Shown: positions 36,522 to 49,591, counted from the first letter of the stretch. The stretch: 64,000 nt of DNA from Chiua virens (GCA_019787685.1 JAHNUO010000013.1:1116001-1180000), one strand, 5' to 3'. Translations and numbers: made by a program. The notes: generated by a model from the sequence alone, not told the origin.

Positions 36522-38511
36522 ATGTCCTTGACTGAGGCTGATAAGCGCGAAATCGGCCAGGTGAGAGCAGGTCATCATGTATGTTCTCCATTAACGAATA
36601 CATCGCAAGCACTTTGTCTTTGGCTTTCATGGCCATGAAATCAGCGAAGATGCCAGGACCCTCATCCGAGATTATCATGTCGGGTACATATGTCGTGATC
36701 ACATCCAATCCACGCGCTGAACCAGTTTTGACAGTAACATTATCCTCATGAGGAGAAACGTACAAAGTAACTCGCACTCCCTCATCGCTGGGCCAATTGA
36801 CAGAGCATGTTACAGGTATAAAGCAAGTCCACGAGCTTGTCCAGAGTCTGCAGCGATTCGCCAAAGACTGTGGACATGTCCAGCCTCTCATGATCGGGAT
36901 CGACCAAGAAAATGGTCAGTGCACCCCACACGATTCGCCACTCGCATTTTCACACTCCAATAGGACTCGTATCCGCGTTCAGTTCCACCCAGCGTTACAC
37001 TGCCGGTACCCAATTGTGAGTGATCCACGTCATTTTATTGGCAACTCGAACACTGAACAGGACCAGTCCAGGTGCGATGGCACTTGCTGCTACGGGCGAC
37101 CCGGGGATTGCGAGAGCGTGTTCGGTTGGGACAGCGAGGGAGATGAAGCTTGCTGGGATAAACTGGGCATACAGTCCAGTCGCAGATGTGAACTCGGACC
37201 CTCGTAATCCGGTGATCGGTAAGCCGGATCAATTCTCGTCGTTATTCCCGGCTCAAGATGACACATGCAGGGGTCCGTTCGTTTGGCGATGGTACGCATG
37301 GCAGTTCTCGAGTAGACGTGTGCTGACGAGATGGACCGTAGATCCACGTGAGGTCGCCAAGTACGCTGTGGAAGTGAGCAATGGTCTCACGGAGGGTGGT
37401 GTAGCGCCATCTGCAAAGCACTTTCCGGGACACGGGGACACGCATGTGGATTCCCATCTGGCATTACCAGTGATCAAGAAGACGAAGCGGGAGATTCAGG
37501 AGACAGAGTTGGTCCCGTTCCGTTCGCTGATCGAAGCAGGTGTGGCGACTATTATGACGGGACACATGGCGCTGCCATTGGTTGTTGGGGAAGAAGACAA
37601 GGAAACGCCGTGTTCGTGCTCAGCGAACGGTGACGACGGGGATGCTTCGCGAAGAACTGGGATTCGAGGGCGTGATCGTGACAGATTGCCTCGAGATGGA
37701 CGCGGTCGCGGCCAAGTATACGTCAGAGAAGGGGGCAGTGCTGAGTTTGGCTGCGGGAGCGGATGTGGTAATGATTTGCCACACGATGAAAGTGCAGACA
37801 GGGGCGATCGAGGCGACGTACGTGGCAATCCAACAAGGAAAGGTGTCGCTGACGGCGCTGAGGGAGAGTGGGCGGCGGATAAGTGAGTTAAAGGGACGGT
37901 TCGCGGGCACGTGGGAGAGCGTTATCAAAGGATTGGACGAGGGAAGACTGGCGGAGATTGTGGAAGCGAATACAAAGTTGAGCAAGAAGGCGTACGGAGC
38001 TTCTACGGCGGTCATAAAGGGACCAGTGCCACGAGTAGGGCCAGGAGCGGTGCTGATACTGACGCCGGAGGTGGAGAGCGTCAACAAGGCAGTGGACGAC
38101 GAGGGAGAGAAGAACACGGCAGGGCCTCACTACATTGCATTTGCAGGGAGGGTGCGGATGCGGAGGGAGACACAACACATGGTGTATTCTCGAGAACCGG
38201 TCCCGGATGACGTTGTTGCGGCACTGGAAGCACGACCGGCACTGGTCATATTCGTGACGCGGAATGCGGATCGCAGCGCGTGGCAGGTGGCGTACTTGCG
38301 GGGATTGAAGGGACACATTTCAGACGATACGCGGGTGGTCGTGCTTGCGAGCTGTGGGCCATACGACTTGATGGATGCCAGCGACGTCGAGTACGCGCGT
38401 GTGTTGAGTTTCGAGTATACGGTGAACGGGTTGGATGGGGCGGTGGGGGTCATTCTCGGGGAGACGGAAGGAGGAGGACGTGTACCGGTGTCACGTGTGT
38501 ATGACCAGTAG
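36522..38511 (+). CDS. GH3 glycosidase, NagZ-type beta-N-acetylhexosaminidase
   Basis: No signal peptide (MSLTEADKREIGQ, then HFVFGFHGHEISEDARTLI), so the protein is probably cytosolic. GH3 hallmarks are LMIGIDQENG, the NagZ-type loop SAKHFPGHGDTHVDSH (His/Asp acid-base pair), TIMTGHMALP and the nucleophile strand GFEGVIVTDCLEMDAVA, followed by a C-terminal domain of about 240 residues ending VPVSRVYDQ. The family removes terminal beta-linked GlcNAc, so turnover of chitin-derived oligosaccharides is likely. Seven or so short introns are needed in the first 900 bp. One extra base near 37617 breaks the frame between TPCS and RTVTTGMLREELG. Everything else is coherent. Confidence 0.85.
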
Positions 38512-38583
38512 CAGTGCCTACACAGCCTTGATATCGAATGTCTCGACTTAAAATTTCGGTTTGTGGTTGGTCGTCGTCTACGA

Positions 38584-41473
38584 ATGAAGCTCCAAAAGTT
38601 CTTTGCTCGCGAAAAGCCAAAAGTCTCCAAAGTGACCCCGCTCGGTCGTGATTTCGAGACACCGGTCATCGACGAGGTAGGTCTCTCGTCTGTTCGCCCC
38701 CTCTGTGCTGATATCGCATTACAGGACGCCATCTCTGCACATCATGGCGCTTTTGTTGCCCAACCCATTCAGTCCCGTCCCATCACAAGACCATCCAGCG
38801 AAGATCACTGGGAGGTCCTTCAACAAGACGACCCCACTCGCGTACCGAGTCCCCGCTCCCACCACCAGCAATTCGTAGCCCCTGTCCTTCCATCCCGCTC
38901 GTCCTCTCTCGCCTCCCTTCCCCAGCAAACCAACTCCCCACAGGTCGTCCCCATCTCTCCCCGCTCCTCCCTCCCCTTTCAGCGTCTCCTCAAACCCAAT
39001 CTCCGTTCAGCCCGTGTCGCGCACTCTGCGTCAAGACGACCGCGCCATCAGGAAAAAGTCACCCCCCACAGTACCCGCCCTCGGCATCCTCAGAGCCTTG
39101 GAACCCCATCAGGACCATCCCCCTCCACCCGATCCGTCCGACGATCTCCACTCCTACCACGAGCCCGTCCGGTTAGAGGAGGACAAAAAGGAGCGAAGGG
39201 GCTTCTGGGGCGGCATGCTCAGAGACAGGGACAAGGACAGGTGGAGGGCAGACAAGGATAGGGACCGTTTCGACCGCTTTCGTGACAGGGATCGCCGTGA
39301 AGACGATCTTAGTACTGCCGAGCTCACACGCATGATTGGTACGTTCTTTTCCGCATTCTTCTTGCCCGTGACTGACTTCACTAGGATACCTCACCGCCAC
39401 CGCCTCCGAGGACTGGTCCATCGTCCTCGAAGTCTGCGAAAGAGCCTCCTCAAACGAAGCCAATGCCAAGGAAGCTGCCAGGGCACTCCGCCGTGAATTC
39501 AAGCAAGTACCATGCTTTACTACGTCGAGCCGGTCATTAATTCGTTCATCTCAACAGGTACGCGGAACCTAAAGCCCAATTAGCTGCTGCAAGGGTATGC
39601 ACCATGTGGCTTGCCCCATTTATGCCTTTCTTATCCGCTCCCATCCACAGTTATGGGCAATCATGCTCCGAAATGCCTCAGACGTCTTCATTCAGCAGAT
39701 CTCTCAGCGCAAATTCATTGATATCCTCGAGGACGTCCTTACATCACCACGCACCTCTCCTGTCGTCCGCGAACGGTTGATGGAGGTTCTCGCCGCCGCC
39801 GCATATATAACCTCCTCTAGTAGGTCATTCCCCGGTATACACCGTCCGTCACACTTAGCCATCTCATTAGGGCCTCAGTCGTTGAACAAAGAAAAGGACA
39901 AGGACGGCTTCCGTGCCCTCTGGTGTCGTCTAAAGCCTGTAGACAAACCCGAGACAGGCGTTCCCTTTGACACCGATGATGCCATGTTCAGTCCCCCGGT
40001 CGTTTCACTTCCACGTCCATCCTCGCAATATTCTCTCGAGACTCCTATTTTTGCACAAACGGACGACCTGGATCCTACCCCTCCCCCATCGGAACATCCT
40101 CAGGTACTGTGATTGATATCTGGGGTTCTTGGTCCCATCTCATTTGACCACCAGCCACAGGGTCGCCGGCGCAATCAACAACGTCAACGCGTCGTACCTC
40201 CCGAGGAAGACATGCGGCGTTTGTTCCAAGAGTGCAATATTGCTCGCGGCAACGCCGACTTGCTGACGCAAACATTGGCATTTGCCAAACCTGATGCTCT
40301 AGGCTCTGATCTCATTCCTGTGCGCGCGCCGTTGTACGATGATGGTCTTTGATAAACGTTTTCCACAGGAATTTCTTACTAAATGTCGTGCGTCCCAGGA
40401 ATTAATTTATACTCAGATACCTTGGGCGTCAGCGGGCGCAGAACGCTCGCGAGCAGAAAAAGCCATCCGTCAGCATACTCGAATACCTCCAGTCACACAC
40501 GGATCTCAACAAGACCACAAACTTGCAAATACGGAGGACGTGCCAGATGAGCTCACAACAGAAGAAGAGTTACTGGCCGCCCTGCTAGATGCAAACGAGA
40601 CTCTTGTTGCAGCTCTACGAATGTATGATGACTTGTCGAGGGTCGCTACCGAGCGAGCCACAGAAGAGAAGAGTAAGAGGGAAGTTAGAATGGATAGACG
40701 AGTACGTTCCACCCTGTGCTCCTCTTTTCATCGGTGTTCAGATGGGCCATCTAGAATCTAAACGAAGAGTATTATATCGAGCCAACTGGTGGTCATACTG
40801 GGACATCTGATCCGTCACCACCGCTTCCATCGCCAACTGCAGCACCACATCAACCTTTTGAACTCCCAACCGTCGTGCCTTCGCCGAATCATCCTCTTCC
40901 CCGCATTCCACCCAATCTAGTGCCAAGTAGCCCACCCCCGGGCCATCACCATCCTGGATCGGCAGCCAATACGCCGACGCTCCTCGCCCCTCCTCACCCC
41001 CTCGGTCCTCGTTCTCCAGCGCAAATGATAACAATGTCGCGAACGCCTTCACCAGATCGTATGCCTGCTCGGCCGTCGAGACATGGTTCGGGAGATAGTG
41101 ACAAGGAACAGTTATCGGACGTGGTCGAGCGCATGCAGATTGAAGATGATGTCTCTAACAGCGACGACGACATTCGTACCCCGATCCGGCCGAGCGCCAA
41201 GGCACTTGGAAAGCGGCGGGTGGTCGAGGAGCCAGACGGTACTTGATTTACTTTAGACAGTTGCCCATGCTGACAGTCTTGATGACAGATGGCGAGTCCA
41301 ACAATGCATTCTTTGGCAGGCACGACCTGTACCGGGATCCTGCACCTGACTCGGATTCGGATGACAATGGCGTTTTGCCTAAGCGCCAGCCCACGCGTTA
41401 CGTGTATGACGCGGCCGCTGAGCGTACGGCTCAACACCTTCAAGACGGGGACCTAGTTAATGGTGTCCATTAA
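38584..41473 (+). CDS. VHS and GAT domain protein (Lsb5/GGA/TOM1-like)
   Basis: It starts MKLQKFFAREKPKVSKVTPL, 72 bp after the GH3 stop. After a Ser/Pro-rich region comes a VHS domain (MIGYLTATASEDWSIVLEVC; RASSNEANAKEAARALRREF; LWAIMLRNASDVFIQQISQR; KFIDILEDVL). A GAT three-helix region follows (EEDMRRLFQECNIARGNADL; TTEEELLAALLDANETLVAA; LRMYDDLSRVATERA), and then a Pro-rich tail with FFGRHDLYRDPAPDSDSDD. VHS-GAT proteins bind ubiquitinated cargo and act in endosomal/Golgi sorting; in yeast the closest layout is Lsb5. The intron at 39503-39557 starts with GC rather than GT. A one-base insertion breaks the frame near 38970 in a C-rich tract. Confidence 0.85.
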
Positions 41474-41763
41474 TCGCTGTAGTTTGCACTCTATAATCCT
41501 ACTTTCTGGTAGATCTTTTATCCTTTCCCGGAACAACACTGTTGTATATTAGCCCTGTATTTCTCTGGGACCCTTTTTTTATTTATTGTTTCAGTGAGCC
41601 GCATATCGTTGTTTGGCTGTGTGTTGCTGCGCTGCACAGCGTGATTCCAAGAACAGCTCAAACTTCAGGTTAGCCCGCCACCGCCAGCACCAAAGTTCAA
41701 GCGCTCAAGTCCAAGGTCGTATCCGAACCCAAACCCAACGCCACTTTGAACGGTGCCACGACC

Positions 41764-44019
41764 ATGTCGAGCGCAAAGAAAGAGAACGCTGACTCTGACC
41801 TTTACGGAGGCGAGCACTTGGCTGCCAGCATGCCGGAGATGCGTTGACATGGTTTCCGCACAGATTTATACGACGACGAGTTCGCCGTCCCTCTCGATGA
41901 CGAGTATCAATCGCCGGTTGAGCCAGCTCACCCTTCGACGTTCGACAAGCCCTCTGAGTCAACACCGACAACGACGACGACAGCTCCAGCCGTGAATGTC
42001 AAGTCCGAACCTACCGGAACCGGCACGCTTCCCGCCAAGCCCGCAACCACTGACCCCGCGGGCCTCTCCTATTCTGCCCAAGTCGCGAAGCAGTTCTCTG
42101 CCTACCAGCAGACACCGAGTCAAGAGCGGCAACAACGGCCCCCGCTCCCTCCCAACACGCAACTGGCGGGCCCCTCCGCCATCGCGACCCACGAAGGCAC
42201 GTCCGACCGCGGTTCGCAAGATAGACCGATACGTCCGTCGGAAATGAAAGACGAAGGGTAAGCTGTTTCTCTTTCCTTGCAATGACCGCGGTGCTTGGTG
42301 GCCCTCTCGGTTCGTGCTCACACTCGCCTGTGACCAATGCCCATGTGCATTGTTGGATCGTCCCATGTCTTTCACAAACGTATATGCCCACGAATAGTGT
42401 CTTACATGCACACGAAAGACCTTGTTTCTCTCTCTCTTTTGGATGCCTCTTGTTTTCTTACACTACGTGGTGCTCTTTTTCTCTTCTTTACCCAAACGTC
42501 TCTTCTGCCGTGCTAATCTGCCTCCTCGACTTGCTATCTCTTCTGATTACTGGCCACTGTCTTGCTTACTCTGGTCGCTAATCACTTGTGTCGATTTCAC
42601 GATACCGATACCGCATTCCGCTGGACCTCGACGACTACACACTGCTCTACTCTTTTCGTACCTCGATAATCCATTGCCTACGGAACCCGATAGCAAAATG
42701 TTCATTGGCGGCCTGAACTGGGACACGACAGATGGTATACCACTTTATGCATATAGAATTCAATCCTGTTCTCACTGACACGCTGGTGATTATTTTTTGT
42801 CTGAGCAGAAGGTCTAAGGAAATATTTTTCGGAATTTGGAAAGGTGATCTTTTTCGTTGTTTGGCATCGTCACAGGGGTTGCTGAAGATGGGGTGGGTGC
42901 TGACATTGTCTCGAAAGGTGGACGCGTGCACCATCATGCGCGATCCCGACGGGCGCTCGAGGGGGTTTGCGTTTCTGACGTTTGAGGACCCAGAATCCGT
43001 GACTGCCGTCCTTGCCCGCGATCATCTTCTCGATGGCAAATCGGTCCGTCGCGCGCCTTGCATGTCATCCCGATCGTCTTGTTGACGTACATCCCTCCTC
43101 CAGATCGACCCCAAACGCGCGATCCCAAGAGAAGAACATTTGAGAAACACGCGTTATTTCGTCGGCGGCCTCTCCCCGACCACCACGGCAGACTCGATGC
43201 GGGAGTTCTTTTCCACGTTTGGCAAAGTCATCGACGCCACCGTGATGGTGGACAGAGAATCCGGTCGTTCCAAAGGGTTCGGCTTCATCACCTTTGAAGA
43301 CGCAGCCAACGCAGACCAATTCGTAGGCAAGCTCGGGCTCGTCCTGGACGACAAACAGGCACGTTGTGGTCGTGTTTTCACGTGCACGCCCCGCTGACAC
43401 CACGCAGATCGAAGTGAAGGCGGCGCAGCCCCGGAGCCAGCGCGACCAGGCGCGCATGGGCACACGTGAGCCGTATTTCAACGACCAGGACTCGCGGACG
43501 CCGGCCGCCGCTGTGCAGTACAACGCTCATGCCACACAAGCGGGGCCCGCCACATCGATGCTCTACCAACGCATGTTGAACCAGATGCCGCCGATGGGCA
43601 ACGCCGGCGGTGCGGGGATGGGCATGATGAACCCGATGATGATGGGCATGATGGGCATGAACGGGATGAACGGGATGGGTGGCATGAATGGCGTGAACAG
43701 CATGAATGGGATGGGTCCTGGGATGGGGATGGGGATGATGGGCGGGATGGGGCCGATGGCGGTGAACCCGATGGCGGCGATGCGGATGGGCATGAATGGG
43801 CCGATGGGCATGGGTATGATGGGCCAGCCGAGCGGAGGGGGCATGGGGCATATGGGCGTGAGGATGAGGCAGGGCATGGGCATGGGCATGGGCGGGGGTG
43901 GGATGGGCGTCGGTGCGGGGATGGGTACCAACGCGGGCCGAATGACGATGAACCCAGGGCTAGGGCCTTCGCGGATGTCGACGCGGGGACAGCACGCGTT
44001 CCATCCGTACGCGCGCTAG
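41764..44019 (+). CDS. Two-RRM RNA-binding protein (Hrp1/Nab4, DAZAP1/Musashi-like)
   Basis: It starts MSSAKKENADSDLYG. A Pro/Thr-rich N-terminus leads to RRM1 (RNP2 KMFIGGLNW, RNP1 RGFAFLTFED) and RRM2 (RNP2 RYFVGGLSP, RNP1 SKGFGFITFED), separated by the short conserved linker IDPKRAIPREEHLRNT. The tail is extreme: from about 43590 it is mostly Gly and Met (GMMNPMMMGMMGMNGMNGMG and similar) and ends HAFHPYAR. This layout is that of Hrp1, a cleavage factor IB subunit that binds UA-rich 3'-end signals and shuttles in mRNA export. Two introns (41810-41863 and 43359-43407) use GC donors; the intron 42259-42693 is unusually long. Frames are intact. Confidence 0.85.
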
Positions 44020-44243
44020 CGCGTTGCTCTGACCGGACTGAACAGAGAGCGCGGCGTTAGTTTGTCTCTTTTTGTATCATATATCCTCTCCTAGTCACTC
44101 CCCCTGTTTTCTGCTCTGGTAGTACGTATTTATTGATTCGCTTCGTGCTAAAAGACTTGTTTATTTTATTTCCACTGATGCCTTGATCTATGATACATGA
44201 CTCTGCGCCGTATAGGACGTGTAGAAAGTAAACAAAAAAAATA

Positions 44244-46837
44244 CTAGACGGTCCATTTCCTCATTCTTGCGACGAGCTGACCGATCTGATCGTTCTCCTC
44301 GTCGGCCGCGATCGTCACTCTGCCCTCCTCATCCGTCATCCCGACATATGCCTTCCACCGCTCCAACTCGCCTCTGTCCACACCCAGCGCACGCACGATC
44401 GTCTCGAGGTACCCCAAGTCTGCACTCAGCTGTGCAGCCCCCTGCCGCGCTCAACACCTTGATCTGCGGCAACACATCCCGCGTGATGTGCACGACCGTC
44501 GCCTGCCAAGCGACGATAGCCACGCCGCAGTGACGCCCTCCGGCCCCTGCCCCTGCTGCTCAGTCCACCTCCGCACGCTCCCCGCCCGTGTGGCCCATCT
44601 ATCCCCGCCAACCCACCCAGCTCAAACCCGAGCGCGTCGTCCTCGGCGTACACCTCAAACAGCCTCGGCAGGTTCAACAGCCCGTCCCCAACGCGGTGCG
44701 CGACCTCGGTCGGACTGAGCGAGAACGTCGGCACGACCACGCCCGCCATGCCAGGCACCGTGTCCTGCACGCGTGCAGCGGACCACAGGGGCAGGGTCGG
44801 GTACGCCGCGAGGTGGGCGTATAGCGGCGCGAGCAGGACATCGCGCAGCGTGCGTTGGTTCGCTCGTGCGAACGCCGCGAGGGCGGCGTGGGCACCCGGG
44901 AGGAGACTTGCGGTGGGCATCGTCGACACGAGGGACGTGAGGAGCATTCGGAGCTCGAGTGAGTTGAGGGGAGATTGAGCGAGCAGGAGGCCCTGGCCTT
45001 TGGTGACGCCAGGGGTGTACACGCCACCACCACTCGCCCATGCCGTTCGAAAAACGGTGGACACTTGTCCGAGCGATGTCCGAAGGCGTGCCTCAAATAT
45101 GCCAAGGCGGTCTTTTACTGCCCGACCAGCAGCGAGGAGATGCAAGGCCTTTTGAATATGCGCCCAATCTTGTGGCGTATAGTCTAGATCTGCCAATTCA
45201 TCATCTTCCAAGGCCACCTTGGGGCCAGATCCGGGGGTCGATCGTAAATCCAAAGGAATGAAATTTGAAATGGAATCTGTCCAATTTTCCACAAAGGCGC
45301 TTACAAAGGTATCCAGGGCACGCACGAGGCCAACAGCGGCGTAACCGTGCGTGAAAACTAGGCAACGTTCAATGCTTTCTTCCGCAGCACTGAACACGTC
45401 CACGGCACGTTCACGCATGGATCGCGCAGCCCGATCTCCATCTAGATCCCTAATGTTGGCAGGAAGCGGGGAGCCTAGGGTCTCGTCCAGCAACCGTCTC
45501 TCGAGGGTGCCAAAGTCGACCTGGAAATCAAGAAACGGCTGGAAGAGGCATTGATCCCATTCTGCGCCTTCATCTGCGCCACCACCTGCGATACTCGTGT
45601 TCCCTATGCCTCCCCCTCCAAGTCGCCCCGTGCTGCTCATCGACCGCCAAGACATTGACATTCGTACAGAGCGCCTTCTTGGCGGTTTGCCTTCACCTGG
45701 GGATGAGGTCGAGGATGTAGGCATCAAAGGAGGTGCGGATGCACGTAGTTTCTCGAGAATTCTCTCCGCACCACGAGCAAACTCTTCGGAGGTCTGAAAA
45801 AGTTTCACGACGTCCTTGAGAGCCGTCGCACTGCTCCCATTATGGAATAGGGCAACAAGACGTTGAGCAGGAGGCGGGGTGAGCACATTGAGAGTAGTAT
45901 AGATGAGAGCGGAGAGTGTACGTTCCGGGTCTGGAAAGATACTAGGGAGGGCAGTTCGCTCCCCATTGAGCATCGTCAAAAATGAGGAGAGGAAGGATGG
46001 GTAGAACGTGATCAATGATTGGGGAGTCTCTTCGCCTTCGCCTTCACCCAACCCTGTTTCGCCTTCGATAACTGTCCTGCTCCATGTCTCGACAGTGGTA
46101 CTGCGTCGTGTGCCATAGTAATAATTCCTGAACTCCCCTTCCCGTTCGATATCAACAAAAATGGCGTAGAACGACTTGCACAATTCCACATCACTAGCCG
46201 TCACGGCGTGTACAAGATCAGGAGAGAGAGCAGCCTCGAGCTGATTTGCGAGTGAAGTCAGTAGCGCACGACGCGGTTCATGCGCCCCACCAGATGCGGC
46301 GCCCGGCGTCGGCGCGGTGCGAGACACGGGCATAAGCCGCGCGGAGGCGGATAACCGAGAAGCGGCACGGGCATACGCCTTCTCTGCGAGTAATGCGGTG
46401 ACCTCGGCCTCCAAGGCGCTCCACGACTCTGCCTCGCGGAGGACGTCGCGCGCAGCTTCCATTCGAGTCCTCAGCGTGTCCAGATACTGTAATCGTTCGA
46501 GAACCTTGGTCGTCGCGTCCGATGATGCCACATCCGCGGTCGTCTGGGTTGCGCTTGGGGGAAGGGTCTGTGCGAGGACGTTGCGGAGCGCGAGTGCGCT
46601 GTCTCGGGTGAAGTGAATGTCGTAGGCAAGGCGAGGTGCGGTGCGCGCGATGTCATCGATGATGTGCTCAAGCGTGGAGGATGTCGACTGGGCTGCTATG
46701 GACGTCGCGGTTTGGAGCGTGTCAAGGGTAGACGCGTGATCGTCGGGGACGTTGAGAACGGTGTTGAGCCATGTCAGCACGTCTGGAGATTTATCGAGTT
46801 GGTCGACGACCGACGCTGTAGTCACCGTTGCTGTCAT
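44244..46837 (-). CDS. COG7: Conserved oligomeric Golgi complex subunit 7
   Basis: Lobe B subunit of the COG tether, which captures recycling vesicles at the Golgi and keeps glycosylation enzymes in place. An essentially intronless frame runs from MTATVTTASVVDQLDKSPDV through KSPDVLTWLNTVLNVPDD, DVELCKSFYAIFVDIEREGE, FRNYYYGTRR, LITFYPSFLSSFLTMLNGE and LFQPFLDFQVDFGTLERRLL. The C-terminal signature (AQLSADLGYLETIVRALGV, then ELERWKAYV) ends RMRKWTV at 44246. About three one-base frame changes (near 44575, 44510 and 44440) separate the long frame from this tail. Length of about 850 residues fits the family. tRNA-Glu starts 85 bp upstream on the other strand. Confidence 0.88.
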
Positions 46838-46921
46838 ACCAATATTCTAGGAAAGCAACCACCAATCTTGAGAAAAATACAAGGTAACTCTATATAGTAC
46901 AAGGTGCCGTCATCAAACATG

Positions 46922-46993
46922 TCGGATATGGTGTAACGGCCAACATTGCCGCCTCTCACGCGGCAGCTCGGGGTTCGATTCCCCGTATCCGAG
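46922..46993 (+). tRNA. tRNA-Glu (CTC)
   Basis: The acceptor stem TCGGATA/TATCCGA, T arm (CGGGG-TTCGATT-CCCCG) and anticodon stem GCCGC/GCGGC with loop CTCTCAC give anticodon CTC. No intron. A TTTTT run follows at 46998-47002 as Pol III terminator. Confidence 0.95.
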
Positions 46994-47189
46994 TCCTTTT
47001 TGCCAACGTTGATGATATCACTCCTTGAAGCGCCACCGTCAATAATGATTTATTTCGTTCGTGCTTTATATAAGTAACTATATGGGCCTCGGCGCCGGTT
47101 GGTGTCTAGAGGCAGACTGAACTGCATCCCGTTTTCAACTGATGGTTTCAGCTTGTTAGGCGGAGCCTCCACCTCGGAAATCATCTATC

Positions 47190-47790
47190 TTCTCGAGCGA
47201 GGTACTATAAACACGTCCGTCTTCCTCCGATTTTTTTGAGTATCCGAGTCTCCACTTCCAACTTTTCAATTTCCCCCGTGGTCTCCAAATACATCTTTTC
47301 TTTACTTGCACTCGTGGCTACCGTATTAGCTGTTCCCTGGCGATCTCGGCTTCGTCATTACTTCCCAGGAGGAAGGAGAAATATTGGTAGCGAATGAGAG
47401 ATATGATACTGACTCGGAGTGGTATGTTTTGATGCGTTCTTGTATGACCCATCTCCTCGAATTGCCTCCTTCACGGGACAATGCGGAATGGTATTGTACC
47501 CCCGCTGATCGACGGGTTGTCGATGTACATCAAACGATGGAGCGAAGAAGTCCAACCTGTCCAAAGTGTGTTCTCGCTCGCTTCCGAGACCCAGCATCGC
47601 CATTGAGCAAGCTTGTAGTCTTCTACCAACTGGCTCACAGCAGTTTTCTCGACAACAAAGTTCCGCTCGAAATCCCTGCGGCTCAATTCACCCCTGACGA
47701 ATATTAGCTTGATTGTGCGTCTACTCGCCTCCACGAATGGCAACTTTCTTTCTAAGTGAACATTACTAACGGGAGGTGCTGCTTTAGCCA
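47190..47790 (+). pseudogene. Decayed third copy of the secreted-protein gene
   Basis: The layout of 30064-30620 is recognisable: a TATAAA with the CGTCCGTCTTCCTCCG leader, a signal-peptide-like stretch (SKYIFSLLALVATVLAVP), the intron text GATGCGTTCTTGTATG after a TG donor, and a closing VPLEIPAAQFTPDEY matching IPSDLIFPYEY. The start codon is replaced by GTG, the frame shifts before the first intron, and a TAG follows DEY where the functional copies read on. It is older and more diverged than the tandem pair and lies 14 kb away, beside a tRNA gene. Confidence 0.5.
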
Positions 47791-48103
47791 AATATTCCAA
47801 GTTATCGTGGTCTCTGTCCACTTTTATGCTCCCTCTCCTGCTGGGATTTTTCCCGTCATGCATGTCCTTATCTTTCTTTTGACCTGTGCGCTACTAATCA
47901 ACATCAAACGATGAAGCATAAATGAACCGTTTACAAGACCGCATCCAATTCGAAGGGAATATGATACAAAATCAGAGATGCAAGGCTATGGAGCGGTGGT
48001 ATGGGTAAGTATGCTGTAGCAAGACGAAGTTTCTCTAACTGAGTGACACAGGAAGTTCTTGTGAATACTACTAGTAGTACAAGGCACTGCTCTCACCTCC
48101 GAA

Positions 48104-48830
48104 TCACTTACTTCTCGTGTGTTTCAAGTGACGCTCGCGAATGTGACGAACGAAATTCTTTCGTTTGATCCATTTGTGACACCCCTGCCACCGGCAGTAA
48201 ATTAGCGTTCTGTCCTCCATTTTTCTGATGCCGTGAGTATTTGCAAAGCGAGTCGCAACACCACCGCACCCGATCTGAGCGTCACAAGCTGACTCGGGGC
48301 CATTCCCACCAGTCCACCAGGCAAGGTGTAGTCGCCAAGCAAGAGTAGGTGGTGTGGGCGGCGATTGTACGGGGATGTGGCCTAGTGAGTTGCACATCTT
48401 CTGGAATTGGCTCTGCCTGTAACACATGGTGATGAAGCCATGGCAGAACATGTGGTTATTTGCATCACACGTACCGAAGAGGGAGCCATCGCAACAGTAG
48501 GACGGTTGATAATTCCAAACGTGTCGAGATCACTCCGAGTCTGATAAGTGGGGACCATCTTCTGCAGGCAGAATCTGCAGATAGGAGGCACATGGTATGG
48601 AAGACGGTGGTCATATAGAATGTCTGCAGTAGCAATGGATGCACGGGGCTGTTAAAAATCAATGCTTCAGAACCGGGAAATACAACAGAGATATAAACCA
48701 ACGAACGCACATGAGCAACCAATCCAATGAATGTGTCATTGGTGGTATCAACATTGCATATCGGGCCACATACATGGCATGCTTCGTATTGGTATGGAGT
48801 GAACGTCCCAGCAGAGTTACATGGGTTCAT
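48104..48830 (-). CDS. C2H2 zinc-finger protein
   Basis: It starts MNPCNSAGTFTPYQYEACHV at 48830 and ends LIYCRWQGCHKWIKRKNF, then VRHIRERHLKHTRSK. The terminal C-x4-C-x12-H-x4-H is a single C2H2 finger. Further Cys pairs (CHVCGPIC; CRFCLQKM) occur upstream. Two introns (about 48650-48710 and 48425-48475) are indicated. The second leaves the frame one base off, so the model is provisional. It shares the CRW-GC....RH..E.HL signature with the gene at 53060-53541. A DNA-binding role is inferred from the finger only. Confidence 0.55.
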
Positions 48831-49591
48831 GATGATATGCAGTATGAATGCCCAGCCTTTTGATGAATTCGACGGCCTTATGAACTATTGAGATCCCCTC
48901 CAAAGCTCAAAAAATGTTTGGGAGAGGTAAGGTTTCTGGAAGGGAGGCACCCATCAGATTGAGCAGCAATTGACTCGTCGGAGGAGATAAATCCAATTTT
49001 ATTTTGATCAAGAAGACAACATTTCACGTCATCGCCTGAGCGTTCTGCAGAGAGGAGAGAAAGCAGGCTTCCGATGAACCCTATTAACACGTCGCATCAA
49101 CGCCTATCCCTGAGCACCTGTCTCAAAAGTGGTAACCGCGATTAGAACGCGCAGGAAAGTCAGAAATGAATACCGCATTCGACGAGCAAAAAGGCCCTCG
49201 CTAACATGATACTCACTTCCTGTATTCGTCACTGATCGCTGGTGATACTTACATAAAGAGAATAAGAACATTGGAAAAACCTGGAACATGATACGTACTA
49301 TAAGCACCTTCAAATTGGTTCGCCATGACTTTTGTGTGGAAAAAAAAAACACGCCCATCGGGAATATTATTACATTTGCTCATAGTAAGATTTGGGGAGC
49401 CGAGATCGAGGCGGTGTAGCGGCTACCAGGCACTGGATGCTTCAGCGCATGTGTGACAGGACCGAATATGTCACTTACAAAACACGATAAAATATTGCGA
49501 AGATGGGACTGGTCAGTGTTTTTTACTTAAACAGACTTTTCTGAAGCTGATTGGGCCGTTTAACACGTTTGTTCGTCGTGACAGTCTAAAA
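48831..49591. other. Intergenic, possible short hydrophobic ORF
   Basis: 760 bp mostly without coding signal. On the minus strand at 49104-49358 an 84-codon frame with hydrophobic stretches is open but has no support from splicing or family features. Confidence 0.35.

Noticed and set aside
37496..38732. Several minus-strand frames of 110-200 codons under the GH3 and VHS/GAT genes
   Set aside because: Antisense shadows of GC-rich coding exons; no domain features.
43378..43931. Two long open frames on the minus strand, rich in His/Pro and Ile/Pro
   Set aside because: They are the antisense of the Gly/Met repeat tail of the RRM protein; the composition follows directly from ATG/GGN codon bias.
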